Positions 47,427 through 56,872 are shown, counted from the first letter of the stretch. The stretch is 64,000 nucleotides of DNA from Salinicola halophilus (GCF_003206155.1 NZ_PZJV01000007.1:10324-74323); one strand, 5' to 3'. A program made the numbers and translations. The notes: generated from the letters alone by a model not told the origin.

Positions 47427-48080
47427 GTGTCACTTAGAAAGCTAGGAACAAAGAATACAATGATTGTTTTTGGAATAATTCTTTTAGTTCCTATAGCTGT
47501 GTACGTTTATCAATTTGGATTCGGAATCTGGTCTTCACATGATGAGTGGGCAAAAATGGGAAGTGCATTGGGCGGTTTATATACGCCTATGCTTTCAGTT
47601 CTTACACTCTATATGATATATCGACAGCTAAGGCTACAAGCAGTTATTCATGTAGATCAAATGGATTGGCAAAAGCTACAAACTTCGAGACAGCACGGGG
47701 TATATCTTTGCGAAAAGCTGAGAGAGAATATCAATGATCCCCAAACGCGTGAAAAATTTCTTTATACACTAGAGGAAACTGGGATAGAGCAAAAGATCTC
47801 AAAAGTCGCATATTTGGACTATGTGGGTAGAGATGAAACATCTATGCTGACTCATCAACTTATTACTCTCCTTAGGAAATTGAGGCATAGTGAAACAGGT
47901 AGAGAAATTCGGTTTCATCTTAAAGGTCTGGCACTCGCTTCGATGGGATCTGAATTATTGAATGCATATGAGACCAACATGTGCAGATGGCATGATATCG
48001 AGTATGAGGGGGTTAGCAATGAACTGTGTGTATTTACGGACCAGTCAGATCTAAATCGTATTGCTAAATACAAAACATAA
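47427..48080 (+). CDS. Cassette 4: unknown membrane protein
   Basis: A 217-aa protein with two transmembrane helices (about 10-30 and 45-66) joined by a short aromatic loop (GFGIWSSHDEWAKMGSALGGLYTP) and followed by a cytoplasmic helical domain (about 70-217). This outline resembles small two-helix membrane proteins found in phage and defence islands, but I recognise no family. The ATG has no strong Shine-Dalgarno (gataaattgacg precedes it). The TAA stop is inside attC4. AT-rich. Confidence 0.75.
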   Translation: MSLRKLGTKNTMIVFGIILLVPIAVYVYQFGFGIWSSHDEWAKMGSALGGLYTPMLSVLTLYMIYRQLRLQAVIHVDQMDWQKLQTSRQHGVYLCEKLRENINDPQTREKFLYTLEETGIEQKISKVAYLDYVGRDETSMLTHQLITLLRKLRHSETGREIRFHLKGLALASMGSELLNAYETNMCRWHDIEYEGVSNELCVFTDQSDLNRIAKYKT

Positions 48081-48135
48081 CAAGAACATGCACGGGATAG
48101 CCGTCGCTGCGCGCCGTTTACCCGTGATGTTATGC
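48075..48135 (+). other. attC4 site
   Basis: R'' ACATAAC (48075-48081) and R' GTTATGC (48129-48135) enclose perfect arms CACGGG/CCCGTG plus ACAT/ATGT with bulged bases. Length 61 bp. Confidence 0.8.
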
Positions 48136-48147
48136 GTTAATTTTCAA

Positions 48148-48519
48148 GTGAGAATCAAGTTGAGCAAGATAAGTAAATTTCTGAAAGATCACATACTCGG
48201 GGTTTTTCTGACCAGCGTTGCTGCAGGGCTTCTCTCCACTTGGCTGTTTCAGGTTTTCCCTTTTGCCAGTAATGAAAAAGAGGTCGTAAAGGGTGAGATC
48301 GTCTTAACTCACTTTGGCGAATACACCGAAAAATACGGTGTTCGGTTTGATAGCCCTCCAAAACTCCAGTTTCTTAATGAATATGGCTCTACCTACAGCG
48401 GAGGTGCTATTGATGTATTGGAGCATGGGAATGACGGTTTCGTTTACAAGCTAGCCAGAGGCTATGTTGTTGGTAACAAATTAACTTGGGTCGCAACTGG
48501 CACCCTCGAAGAAAATTAA
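48148..48519 (+). CDS. Cassette 5: unknown membrane-anchored protein
   Basis: A 123-aa protein when started at GTG 48148. It has one N-terminal membrane helix (GVFLTSVAAGLLSTWLFQVFPF) and a small beta-rich soluble domain (VVKGEIVLTHFGEYTEKYGVRFDSPPKLQFL and GFVYKLARGYVVGNKLTWVATGTLEE). No family recognised. Alternative starts are ATG 48127, which would overlap the attC4 core, and TTG 48160; none has a clear ribosome-binding site. The TAA stop lies in attC5. Confidence 0.65.
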   Translation: MRIKLSKISKFLKDHILGVFLTSVAAGLLSTWLFQVFPFASNEKEVVKGEIVLTHFGEYTEKYGVRFDSPPKLQFLNEYGSTYSGGAIDVLEHGNDGFVYKLARGYVVGNKLTWVATGTLEEN

Positions 48520-48614
48520 CAAGTCGCAGCAGTACGCGGCCGGTGGCCGCCGGACGCCCTTTCCATGGCTCCTTCGTCGCCATTCCAAGGTCGCCGCTGT
48601 GCTCAGCGTTAACG
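48514..48614 (+). other. attC5, last cassette site
   Basis: R'' AATTAAC (48514-48520) is followed by AAGTCGCAGCAG. The right end, CGCTGTGCTCAGC-GTTAACG (core 48608-48614), pairs imperfectly with the left arm. The core departs from GTTRRRY at two positions, so this terminal site may be degenerate. Host-type GC returns afterwards. Confidence 0.6.
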
Positions 48615-48722
48615 GCCATCATTCCTCTATCATCATTGCTCCCTGCGCACCACAACTTGTTGGCACTTCCACATACCCGAGCCCTCCTCACTCCGGCGAT
48701 AAGCCAAAGCGTCCACAAAAAC

Positions 48723-49880
48723 TCACTCCCGCTGCTGCTGGGCGCGGGTATCGGCGCGCACGGCGTCGAGCCCTTCCTGTGAGATGAATCCGCGGGAGAG
48801 GGCGTGCTCGGCCATGGTGGCGCTGTCGCTGGCGAGGATCAGTTCGCAGTCGGAATCCCCGATCTCCTTGGCGAGGGCGTCGATGGCGGCGTCGCGCTCG
48901 TCGTCGTCGTCCACCTTGCGGATGTAGATGGCGCGCACGCGGTCGGGGTAGGCCTTGACGATCTCGGTGTAGACCTCGGGGTCGTGCTGGCCGCTGTCGC
49001 CGATGAGCACGAAGGGCAGATCCTCGTAGAGCGAGAGCATGCTCTGGATCACGTCGGACTTGTGATCCTCCGCCTTGCGCGGCCACGGGCGCTTGAGCGA
49101 CAGGCCCCACTCGCGCAGGAAGAGAATCGGCCCGACGGGGATGCGGTTCATGTTGAAGAAGATCTCCAGCACCTCGTAGATGCTCCACGGCCCGCGGGAG
49201 ACGTAGAGCATCGGCCGCTTGCGGTTGCCTTCGGCGCCGTCGTAGAGCGCGCGGTAGAGCGCTGCCACGCCGGGGAAAGCGGTGCGCTCATCGGCCTTCT
49301 CCATGAACAGGCGATAGAACATCTTCAGCTTGTTGGCGACGCCGGTGTACATCACGGTGTCGTCGATGTCGCTGATGACGATCAGGTCGGTGCTCGCCGG
49401 GGGGATGTAGACCTCGGTCTCGGTGCTGATGGCGTCGTCTTCGGAGACCACCTGCAGTTTGGCGGTGTGCCAGATCGCCTCCGCCGGCAGGGTGTGGGTG
49501 ATCTCGATATGGGCGTGAAAATAGCCATCGGCGTCGGTAGTGACGGTGGTCTGCGTCGCGCCGAGGCGAATGTCGACGCGGGCATCCGCTACGCCGTGGC
49601 GCACCAGACGGCGGGCCAGGTCGGCCAGGTCCTGCATCACGCCGGCCTGCTCCCAGCGCGCCAGACGCCGGGGCTGGCGAAAGACGCGGCCCATGATGAA
49701 GGCTTCTTTCTGCGAGCCGTAACCCCGGTAGGGGTGGACGATGACGCCGCCATGGCCCTTGTCGCGACGCATGGGGCGGGTGAACAGGCGGACCAGCTTC
49801 TTGCTGAAGTGGATCAGCTTGCCGAAGAACATCCGGCGCTTGGAGCCGTCGCGATGGGTCGTGGTGGCGTCTTGGGTCAC
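48723..49880 (-). CDS. App1 family phosphatase (DUF2183)
   Basis: A 385-aa protein with the App1 catalytic domain, a HAD-like Mg2+-dependent phosphatidate phosphatase fold. The DxDxT nucleophile motif is SDIDDTVMYTG with Asp171 and Asp173; YVSRGPWSIYEVLEIFFN and FVLIGDSGQHDPEVY are the following conserved motifs. The basic N-terminus (KRRMFFGKLIHFSKKLVRLF) may bind membranes. The bacterial substrate is unknown. It is the first host gene right of the integron array, and its stop is about 110 nt from attC5. Confidence 0.88.
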   Translation of the reverse strand: MTQDATTTHRDGSKRRMFFGKLIHFSKKLVRLFTRPMRRDKGHGGVIVHPYRGYGSQKEAFIMGRVFRQPRRLARWEQAGVMQDLADLARRLVRHGVADARVDIRLGATQTTVTTDADGYFHAHIEITHTLPAEAIWHTAKLQVVSEDDAISTETEVYIPPASTDLIVISDIDDTVMYTGVANKLKMFYRLFMEKADERTAFPGVAALYRALYDGAEGNRKRPMLYVSRGPWSIYEVLEIFFNMNRIPVGPILFLREWGLSLKRPWPRKAEDHKSDVIQSMLSLYEDLPFVLIGDSGQHDPEVYTEIVKAYPDRVRAIYIRKVDDDDERDAAIDALAKEIGDSDCELILASDSATMAEHALSRGFISQEGLDAVRADTRAQQQRE

Positions 49881-50084
49881 GGGCTGGCTCGTCCTTGTGG
49901 GGCTGGCGCGCAGTCGATGGCGGCGCGCCGCGGCGTTCAGCCTGGCCGGTATCGATGGGTGAACGGTCCGCGCAGGGCAGACCTCGACGGTATTCGGCCC
50001 GGTATCGGTGCGGCTTGCCTCAGTATGCAGGCGCGACGGTCAGGCGCAACGGTTGGGTACGGCTTGTCGCGCGTGAGGGCCAGA

Positions 50085-50114
50085 CACAAAAACGCCCGCC
50101 GGAAGGCGGGCGTT
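50085..50114 (-). terminator. Terminator of the PfpI/DJ-1 gene
   Basis: On the minus strand a stem AACGCCCGCC/GGCGGGCGTT (50091-50100/50105-50114) with loop ttcc is followed by TTTTTGTG. Confidence 0.85.
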
Positions 50115-50136
50115 GTCGTTCTCGATCTCGCAGCAA

Positions 50137-50700
50137 TCAGGCGTGCTGATTGCTGTGACGACCTTCGCCGAGCTCTTCGATGAACTTGGCGTTGAAGTCG
50201 TCCAGATCCTTCGGCGTACGGCTGGTGACGAAGCCGCTGTCGCAGACGACGGACTCGTCGACCCACTCGGCGCCGGCGTTCTTGAGATCCTGTGCAATGG
50301 AGGGCACGGAAGTCAGTTTACGGCCGTCGACGACGCCGGCGTTGATCAGAATCCACGGGGCGTGGCAGATCGCGGCGACCGGCTTGCCGGCCTGGAAGAA
50401 CGCTTTGACGAAGCTCAGCGCTTTCTCGTTGGTACGCAGTGTGTCCGGGTTGAACAGACCGCCCGGCAGCAGCAGCGCGTGGTAGTTCGTCGGGTCGGCG
50501 TCATCGAGCGCCTTGTCGGCGTCGTAGGTTTCGCCCCACTCGGTTTCGGCCCAGGCGCGAATGCCCTTGCCGTCCAGCGTCACGACGTGAGTTTCCACGC
50601 CCTGACCTTGAAGTGCTGCACGCGGTGATGCGAGTTCGGATTCTTCGAAGCCGTCGGCTGCGAGAATGGCGACACGTTTACCGTCGAGTTGATTAGCCAT
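50137..50700 (-). CDS. PfpI/DJ-1 family protein (YhbO-type)
   Basis: A 187-aa class I glutamine-amidotransferase-like protein of the PfpI/YhbO branch. The nucleophile elbow is AAICHAPWIL with Cys112-His113, and Glu20 in DGFEESEL is the third conserved residue. Relatives protect against carbonyl, oxidative and osmotic stress, and a protease or deglycase activity has been proposed for them. The start at 50700 follows ACCAGGAGGTCAAG. It has its own terminator; upstream lies the divergent rmuC. Confidence 0.92.
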   Translation of the reverse strand: MANQLDGKRVAILAADGFEESELASPRAALQGQGVETHVVTLDGKGIRAWAETEWGETYDADKALDDADPTNYHALLLPGGLFNPDTLRTNEKALSFVKAFFQAGKPVAAICHAPWILINAGVVDGRKLTSVPSIAQDLKNAGAEWVDESVVCDSGFVTSRTPKDLDDFNAKFIEELGEGRHSNQHA

Positions 50701-50915
50701 CTTGACCTCCTGGTCTTGATATGACGATTGATGAATGGACTAACCGCCCACGGGCCATCCGGGTCCGTGTTTCAGCGTTAGGCATAAGTTTGGGATAGTC
50801 TCAGCGAACTTCAAGGGGAGAATGTTCCCACCGGGGCCGAGACTCGCCACGCAGCCGTGGCGGCGGTGCCCGTATCTCGCCCCCGGGTGACGGCAAAGAC
50901 GACGAGGAGAGAGGC

Positions 50916-52556
50916 ATGTTTGGCGAGGCGGGTAGCGCAGTGTCGCTGATCGGGATGGCGCTGCTGGGCGCGATATTAGGCGCGCTGGTGGTAGGCGTGG
51001 CGGCGCTGTCGGTGCTCCGGCGCCGGCGGGAGGTCAACGACGACCTCGAGACGCGGCTCGACGAGAGCGAACGTCAGCGGCAGCGGCTCGAGCAGGAGCT
51101 CTCCCAGAGCGATACCCAGCAGGACGAACTGCGCGAGCAATTGGGCGAGCTCAAGCAGCGGCTGACCACGCGGGAGCAGCAGGTCGAGACGCTCAACGAG
51201 CGCCTGGCGGACCTGCGCGAGCGCTATGGGCGGCTGGAGACGCATTTCGAACAGGCCAAGCACCACCACGCCGAGCAGATCAAGCTGCTGGAAGACGCCA
51301 AGGGCCGGCTGGGCCACGAGTTCGAGTCGCTGGCCGGGCGCATCTTCGATGAGCGCAACCGCAGCTACAGCGCCCAGAGCCGCGAGAGTCTGGAAGCGCT
51401 GCTGCAGCCGTTTCGCGAGCAGGTGGCGGGTTTCCGTCAGCGCCTGGAGGAGATCCACGGGCAGGAGAGCCGCGAGCGCACCACGCTCAAGGTGCAGATC
51501 GATCAGCTCGCCACGCTCAACCGCCAGATCACCGAAGAGGCCGCCAATCTCACTCGGGCGCTCAAGGGCGACAAGAAGATGCAGGGCAACTGGGGCGAGG
51601 TGATGCTCGAGTCGGTGCTCGAACGCTCCGGGCTGCGCCGCGACATCGAGTACCGCCGCGAGGTGTCGCTGGGGGGCGAGCACGGCCGCCAGCGCCCGGA
51701 TGCGGTGATCTATCTGCCCGACGACAAGCACCTCATCGTCGATGCCAAGGTCTCGCTCAACGCCTACGTGCGCTACGTCAACGCCGAAGAGGACGCCGAG
51801 CGCGAGCAGGCGCTGCGTGCCCACGTGCAGGCGGTGCGGGCGCACATCGACGCGCTCGCCAGCCGCGACTACCCCAAGCTGCCGGGGCTGCGCTCGCCGG
51901 ATTTCGTCTTTCTTTTCATGCCGGTGGAGCCGGCGTTCGCGGTCGCCTTCCAGTTCGACGAGACGCTGTTTCAGGACGCCTTCTCCCGCGACATCGTGGT
52001 GGTCACGCCGACCACGCTGCTGGCGAGCCTGCGTACCGTCGCCAGCCTGTGGAATCTCGAGCGCCAGAACGAGAACGCCCGGCATATCGCCGAGCGCGCC
52101 GGCAAGCTGCTCGACAAGTTTCAGGGGTTCGTGACGAGCCTCGAAGACGTGGGCAAGCATCTGGGGCGGGCGCAGTCGAGCTACGAGCAGGCGGTGTCGC
52201 GGCTCTCCACCGGGCAGGGGAGTCTCGTCGGGCAGGCGCGTCAGCTCGAGAAGCTCGGAGTGCGCATGAAGCGCGAGCTACCCTCACACCTCACGCGGGC
52301 CGCCGAGGGCGAAGACCCCGAGGAACTGGAGGGAGGCCGCGAGAGAAGCCGGGAGAAAGACATTGAGAGAGGCGCTGAGAAAGGCCGCGAGAGGGGCACT
52401 GAAAAAGGCGCTGAGACAGGCCGCGAGGACGTGACAGAGGGCGACGACGCGAGCAGCGATACGCGCCGCGACGCGGACGAAACCTCGCCGCCCACCGGCG
52501 ATGCCCCGGTGGCCGACGCTCACGACCGCGACGAGAAGCGCCCGGACGAGCCCTGA
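50916..52556 (+). CDS. rmuC: DNA recombination protein RmuC
   Basis: A 546-aa RmuC, a membrane-anchored coiled-coil protein with a restriction-endonuclease-like domain that limits recombination at inverted repeats. There is one transmembrane helix (about 8-32) and a coiled coil (about 38-135), then the conserved core LKGDKKMQGNWGEVMLESVLERSGL and RQRPDAVIYLPDDKHLIVDAKVSLNAY (nuclease-like D...D-x-K) up to about residue 440. The last 85 residues are a low-complexity charged tail with repeating ERGxEKGRE sequence, atypical for the family. GAGGAGAG precedes the ATG. Confidence 0.93.
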   Translation: MFGEAGSAVSLIGMALLGAILGALVVGVAALSVLRRRREVNDDLETRLDESERQRQRLEQELSQSDTQQDELREQLGELKQRLTTREQQVETLNERLADLRERYGRLETHFEQAKHHHAEQIKLLEDAKGRLGHEFESLAGRIFDERNRSYSAQSRESLEALLQPFREQVAGFRQRLEEIHGQESRERTTLKVQIDQLATLNRQITEEAANLTRALKGDKKMQGNWGEVMLESVLERSGLRRDIEYRREVSLGGEHGRQRPDAVIYLPDDKHLIVDAKVSLNAYVRYVNAEEDAEREQALRAHVQAVRAHIDALASRDYPKLPGLRSPDFVFLFMPVEPAFAVAFQFDETLFQDAFSRDIVVVTPTTLLASLRTVASLWNLERQNENARHIAERAGKLLDKFQGFVTSLEDVGKHLGRAQSSYEQAVSRLSTGQGSLVGQARQLEKLGVRMKRELPSHLTRAAEGEDPEELEGGRERSREKDIERGAEKGRERGTEKGAETGREDVTEGDDASSDTRRDADETSPPTGDAPVADAHDRDEKRPDEP

Positions 52557-52565
52557 GGCGGTGGA

Positions 52566-52645
52566 GCGCCCCGCTTCAAGGCAAAGGCCCCTGATTGAAG
52601 AGAAAGGGCCCTGATTCAAGGGAAAGCGCCCGGATTCGATGCCCC
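52566..52645 (+). repeat. Degenerate 20-bp tandem repeat after rmuC
   Basis: About four 20-bp units start at 52566, 52586, 52606 and 52626. The middle two share the pattern GGSCCCTGATT-AAG-GAAA closely and the outer two are diverged. The array begins 9 nt after the rmuC stop. Confidence 0.65.
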
Positions 52646-52707
52646 CGGCGGCGGGGGCATACAGCCGGCGTCGCGTGCCTTGGCGCGGATCGCGCCGCCC
52701 GCAGACT

Positions 52708-54186
52708 TCAGCTCGCCAGGGCCAAGCTGCGCGTCTCCCGCAGTAAGTCGTTGGCCAGACTCTGCAGACACACCAGCGCCAGCACCTGGCGTCGCGCGCC
52801 TTCCCCCAGCGACATCAGCCGTTTGGCACGCTCCGCCGGGGTGGCGTCGGGGCGGCTGTCGCCGCGCCAGCGAATCGACTGACTCTCCGCCGGTGCCTCG
52901 ATGTACTCGATGCGCCGGGTCGAGTCGACCAGAAACCCCACCAGCCCCTCGCCGCCGTCGACCAGCAGCACGTGGGCGGCGGGCGTGTCGGCGTTGCGAC
53001 CCAGCAGAAGGCGCAGATCGACCAGCGTGGCGCTGCGTTCGTTGAAGCGCCAGACACCGACGTAGGCCTTGGCCATCGAGACCGAGCGTCCCAGCTGCGC
53101 GCCGGTCTCGATCTCGGCCTCGTCCGGTGCGTTCGCCACCGCCTCCAGCTGATCCAGCGGCGTCGACATCTCGCCGTCGCAGCTGAAGTGCACGTAGGAG
53201 AACCGCCGCCAGAGCTTGCGTGCCTTCGCCTCGGCGTTGCGTCCGCTGATGGCGGCGTGCAGGCGGGCCAGCGAGGTGAGATTGAGCGTCGACAGCAGGC
53301 GGTAGTGGTCGATCACCAGCGCGTCGCCGCTGGCGGTGGCGACGACACCGGCCACGGCATCGCTGTAGCCGGCGCCCGCCGCACTCGGCCGGGCGTTCTG
53401 TTCGACCAGCGTCACTACGCGGTCGGCAGCCAGCGCGATCGCCCCGTCCGGGCCGTCGAGAATGACCATGTACGCCGGCAGCTCCCGCAGGGGCTCGATA
53501 CCGATGAGCGCACACGGGTCGAACAGTGCCAGGGTAAAGTCGCGCACGCGAACGTCGCCCAGGTAGCCGGACAGCGTCAGCGCCGGCGGCTCCACCGCGG
53601 GGCACATGACCACTTCGCGGACGACCGCGGTATCCAGCGCGAGCGCCGTCTCGCCCCGGCGCGCCATCAGCCAGCGCTCGGCGGTACGGTTTGTCGCTTC
53701 CATCACGCGGGCGTCGGTCTGCCCGGCGCGCTCACGCACGGCGACCATGCCATCGAGGGCGAACAGGGCGTCGAGGTCGAGCACGTAGGCGGGGCGATCG
53801 TTCAGCGGTATCTCGAGTACGCGAGGCGTCAGGGCATGGGTCTCGCCGCTGCCGTCGGTCAGCTCGAAGCCTTGAGAAGGCTGGACCTCCACCACGTCGC
53901 GAATGTGGTCGATACGCAGGCCGAAGCGTCGCTCGCGATAGCTCACCACGGCCACGAAATCGCCGGCTTCCCGCGGGGCGTCACCGCTCTCCAGCCCCAG
54001 CAGTCGGGCAAGATCGACCACCGGTAGCGGGTTGGCGCGCAGCAGCATCGTCCCCAGCGACCAGTTCGGCGCCAGCGGGCGCGGGGCCAGGTTGGCTTCC
54101 AGGCGGACCACCTCCTGCAGGCAGCGTGCGTCGAGCGCGATATCGCTGTCGGCGATGCGCAGGATGCCCATGACCTGGCGTGTCAT
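52708..54186 (-). CDS. Chemotaxis protein with three CheW-like domains
   Basis: A 492-aa protein built of three CheW-type SH3-like modules: about 1-155 ([25 protein letters not shown]), 165-320 ([15 protein letters not shown]) and 330-485 ([28 protein letters not shown]). CheW couples receptors to the CheA kinase. Multi-CheW proteins are rarer and presumably bridge several receptor or kinase partners. The start ATG overlaps the chemoreceptor stop by 4 nt, so the two are made together. No CheA, CheR or CheB gene is in the window. Confidence 0.82.
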   Translation of the reverse strand: MTRQVMGILRIADSDIALDARCLQEVVRLEANLAPRPLAPNWSLGTMLLRANPLPVVDLARLLGLESGDAPREAGDFVAVVSYRERRFGLRIDHIRDVVEVQPSQGFELTDGSGETHALTPRVLEIPLNDRPAYVLDLDALFALDGMVAVRERAGQTDARVMEATNRTAERWLMARRGETALALDTAVVREVVMCPAVEPPALTLSGYLGDVRVRDFTLALFDPCALIGIEPLRELPAYMVILDGPDGAIALAADRVVTLVEQNARPSAAGAGYSDAVAGVVATASGDALVIDHYRLLSTLNLTSLARLHAAISGRNAEAKARKLWRRFSYVHFSCDGEMSTPLDQLEAVANAPDEAEIETGAQLGRSVSMAKAYVGVWRFNERSATLVDLRLLLGRNADTPAAHVLLVDGGEGLVGFLVDSTRRIEYIEAPAESQSIRWRGDSRPDATPAERAKRLMSLGEGARRQVLALVCLQSLANDLLRETRSLALAS

Positions 54187-56657
54187 GCCTGCCTCCGCTC
54201 GGCATTGGTCGCGCTGGAGAGCTTGCGGATCAGCGCGTCGACCTCTTCGGCGGTGGCGAGCTGGCGATTGGCGGTGTTGTCGATCTCCTCGATGGAGGCG
54301 GTGGTGCGCTCGACCCCCTCGACGATACGCCCGAAGGCATCGGCGGCGCGGCGCGAGACGCTGTTGCCGGTCTCGATCCGCTTGAGCGATTCGCCCAGCA
54401 GGCGGTTGATCTGGCGGGTGGCGTCGGCGGACTTCTCCGCGAGCTTGCGCACCTCGTCGGCGACCACCGAGAAGCCGAGGCCGTGTTCGCCGGCCCGCGC
54501 CGCTTCGATCGCGGCATTGAAGGCGAGCAGGTTGGTCTGGGACGCGATCTCGCCGATCACCTTGACGATGGCATCGATGTCCTCGGAGGACTTCTGGATT
54601 GCGCTCATCGCTTCGCTCGAGTCCTTCAGCGCCTGGCTGCCACGCTCCGCCTCGCGCTGCGTTTCCTGGGCCTGCGACCGGGTCACGCGGGTGTTGTCGG
54701 CGATGCCGGCGATGGTGTCGTTGAGCTTGTCCAGCGCGGCGGTCATCGCCGAGGTCTGAGCCTGAATCTGCTCTTCGAGTTCGACCTGGGCGGTGATGTC
54801 GGTGGCGAACTTCACGACCTTGTAGGGCTTGGCATCGGCGTCGAGGATCGGGTTGTAGCTGGCCTGGATCCAGACCCGGCGGCCGTGCTTGCCCAGTCGC
54901 ATGAAGCGGTCGTTGAAGAACTCGCCGCGGCCGAGCGACTGCCAGAAGTCACGGTAGGCGCGGCTGACGATATAGTCCGGCTCGCAGAACATGCTGTGGT
55001 GCTGGCCCACGATCTCGTCGGCCTGATAACCCATCGCGCCGAGGAAGTTGTCGTTGGCCCGCAGGATGTTGCCCTTGAGGTCGAACTCGATCACCGCCTG
55101 CGAGCGGTCGATGGCGTTGATGCGGCCTTCGAATTCGCTGTTGCGCGCTTTCTGGGCGCTGATGTCGTGGGCGAACTTGACCACTTTGTAGGGCCGCCCG
55201 CTGGCATCGAAGATTGGGTTGTAGGTCGCCTGCAGCCACAGGTCGCGCCCGTCCTTGGCGATACGCCGGAACTCGCCGGCGGCGAACTCACCCCGACGCA
55301 GCCGCTGCCACAGATCGTGGTAGGCCTGACTCTGGGCATACTCGGGGCGACAGAACATCGCGTGGTGCTGCCCCTCGATCTCGGCGAAGGAATAGCCCAC
55401 CGTCTCCAGAAAACGGGCGTTGGCGCTGAGCACGTGGCCGTCGAGGTCGAACTCGATCACCGCCTGGGCGCGGTCGATGGCGTTGACCTTGCCCTCGAAC
55501 TCGGCCGTGCTGCGTTTCTGCGCGGTGATGTCGGTGGCGAACTTGATCACCCGGGTCGGGCGGCCGCGCGGATCGAGAATCGGGTTGTAGGTGGCCCGCA
55601 GCCAGACCTCTTCACCGCTTCGGGTGTAGCGCTTGAACTCGTCGCTGACGTACTCGCCGCGGGCCAGACGCTCCCAGAAGTCACGGTAGGCTTCACCGCG
55701 CACGTAGTTCTCGTCGCAGAACAGCCGATGATGCTGGCCGCTGATCTCCTTGGCGGTATAGCCCATCAGCGACAGGAAGTTGTCGTTGGCGCGGATCACG
55801 TGGCCGTCGAGTTCGAACTCGATCACCGCCTGGGCACGATCGATCGCCTTGGCCTGACTTTCGAACTGGGCGTTGATGCGCTTCTGCTCGCTGATGTCGG
55901 AGGCGAACTTGACCACTTTGTAGGGCCGTCCGCAGGCATCGAGAATCGGGTTGTAGGTCGCCTGCAGCCAGATCTCGCGGCCGCCCTTGCCCAGGCGGCG
56001 GCATTCGCCCTGGAAGAACTCGCCGCGGGCGAGCGTCTGCCACAGCTGACGATAGTCGTCGCTCTGCGCGTAGGTGCCGTCGCAGAAGAGCCGGTGATGC
56101 TGGCCGCGGATCTCGTTGAGCGTATAGCCCGTGGTGTCGAGAAAATTCTGGTTGGCGGTCAGGATCTGGCCGTCGAGGTCGAATTCGATCACTGCCTGGG
56201 CGCGCTCGATGGCATCGATACGCCCGGCGTGCTCCGCGGCGAGACGTTTCTGCGTGGTGACGTCGGTGGCCATCTTGATGATCTTGACCGTGCGCCCGCT
56301 CTCGTCCTGGATCGGGTTGTAGATCGCCCGGAACCAGAGCTCGCGGCCGCTCTGGGTGAGACGGCGATACTCGCCGGCGCGGAATTCGCCCTTGGCCAGC
56401 TGCTGCCAGAACGCGCGGTACTCGGGGCTGGCGGCGTCCTCGGGGAGACAGAAGAGGCGGTGGTGCTGGCCGACGATCTCCTCGAGCCGATAGCCCATCA
56501 GCGAGAGGAAGTTGTCGTTGGCGTCGAGAATCTCTCCCTGGGGATCGAACTCGATGATCGCCTGAGAGCGATTGATGGCCAGCCAGAGCGAGGCGAGCTG
56601 GTCGTTGGAACAGGCGATTTCAGCGATGGAAGCGGACGATTCCGTGGTTGCAGACAT
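54183..56657 (-). CDS. Soluble chemoreceptor with five tandem PAS domains
   Basis: An 824-aa methyl-accepting chemotaxis protein without transmembrane helices. Five PAS domains repeat with a period of 122 residues (about 20-630); each contains AQAVIEFD(L/P)xG near its start, the motif GQHHxxFC, and [21 protein letters not shown] at its end. The C-terminal signalling domain (about 640-824) has the conserved hairpin [26 protein letters not shown]. There is no C-terminal pentapeptide. BdlA- and Aer2-like receptors are the nearest known architecture, with fewer PAS copies. The start at 56657 follows CTGGAGTGACCTC. Confidence 0.92.
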   Translation of the reverse strand: MSATTESSASIAEIACSNDQLASLWLAINRSQAIIEFDPQGEILDANDNFLSLMGYRLEEIVGQHHRLFCLPEDAASPEYRAFWQQLAKGEFRAGEYRRLTQSGRELWFRAIYNPIQDESGRTVKIIKMATDVTTQKRLAAEHAGRIDAIERAQAVIEFDLDGQILTANQNFLDTTGYTLNEIRGQHHRLFCDGTYAQSDDYRQLWQTLARGEFFQGECRRLGKGGREIWLQATYNPILDACGRPYKVVKFASDISEQKRINAQFESQAKAIDRAQAVIEFELDGHVIRANDNFLSLMGYTAKEISGQHHRLFCDENYVRGEAYRDFWERLARGEYVSDEFKRYTRSGEEVWLRATYNPILDPRGRPTRVIKFATDITAQKRSTAEFEGKVNAIDRAQAVIEFDLDGHVLSANARFLETVGYSFAEIEGQHHAMFCRPEYAQSQAYHDLWQRLRRGEFAAGEFRRIAKDGRDLWLQATYNPIFDASGRPYKVVKFAHDISAQKARNSEFEGRINAIDRSQAVIEFDLKGNILRANDNFLGAMGYQADEIVGQHHSMFCEPDYIVSRAYRDFWQSLGRGEFFNDRFMRLGKHGRRVWIQASYNPILDADAKPYKVVKFATDITAQVELEEQIQAQTSAMTAALDKLNDTIAGIADNTRVTRSQAQETQREAERGSQALKDSSEAMSAIQKSSEDIDAIVKVIGEIASQTNLLAFNAAIEAARAGEHGLGFSVVADEVRKLAEKSADATRQINRLLGESLKRIETGNSVSRRAADAFGRIVEGVERTTASIEEIDNTANRQLATAEEVDALIRKLSSATNAERRQA

Positions 56658-56802
56658 GAGGTCACTCCAGGTCGGTGGGCTCCTCATGACGGCATCCGGT
56701 CTGTCATCAGCGCGAACGGGGGCAATGAGGCATGACACCGATCATCGGCACGACTCGGGCTAACTTTAATTAAATTTCGTGCCGGGGCCGATCTGATCGA
56801 TC

Positions 56803-56872
56803 GACCTGATGTCAGCGAGTGACCTGATGCCAGCGAGTGACCTGATGTCAGCGAGTGACCTGATGTCAGCGA
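56803..56872. repeat. 18-bp tandem repeat across the glycerate kinase stop codon
   Basis: Four units of GACCTGATGTCAGCGAGT start at 56803, 56821, 56839 and 56857; one has a T-to-C change and the last is partial. The rightmost unit contains the last codon and TGA of the minus-strand glycerate kinase gene, and the copies extend downstream of it. Confidence 0.92.

Noticed and set aside
54180..56735. An 851-codon open frame on the plus strand opposite the five-PAS receptor
   Set aside because: It mirrors the real gene in the antisense frame, a usual effect of high GC; no ribosome-binding site or domain is visible, while the minus strand has clear PAS and MCP motifs.
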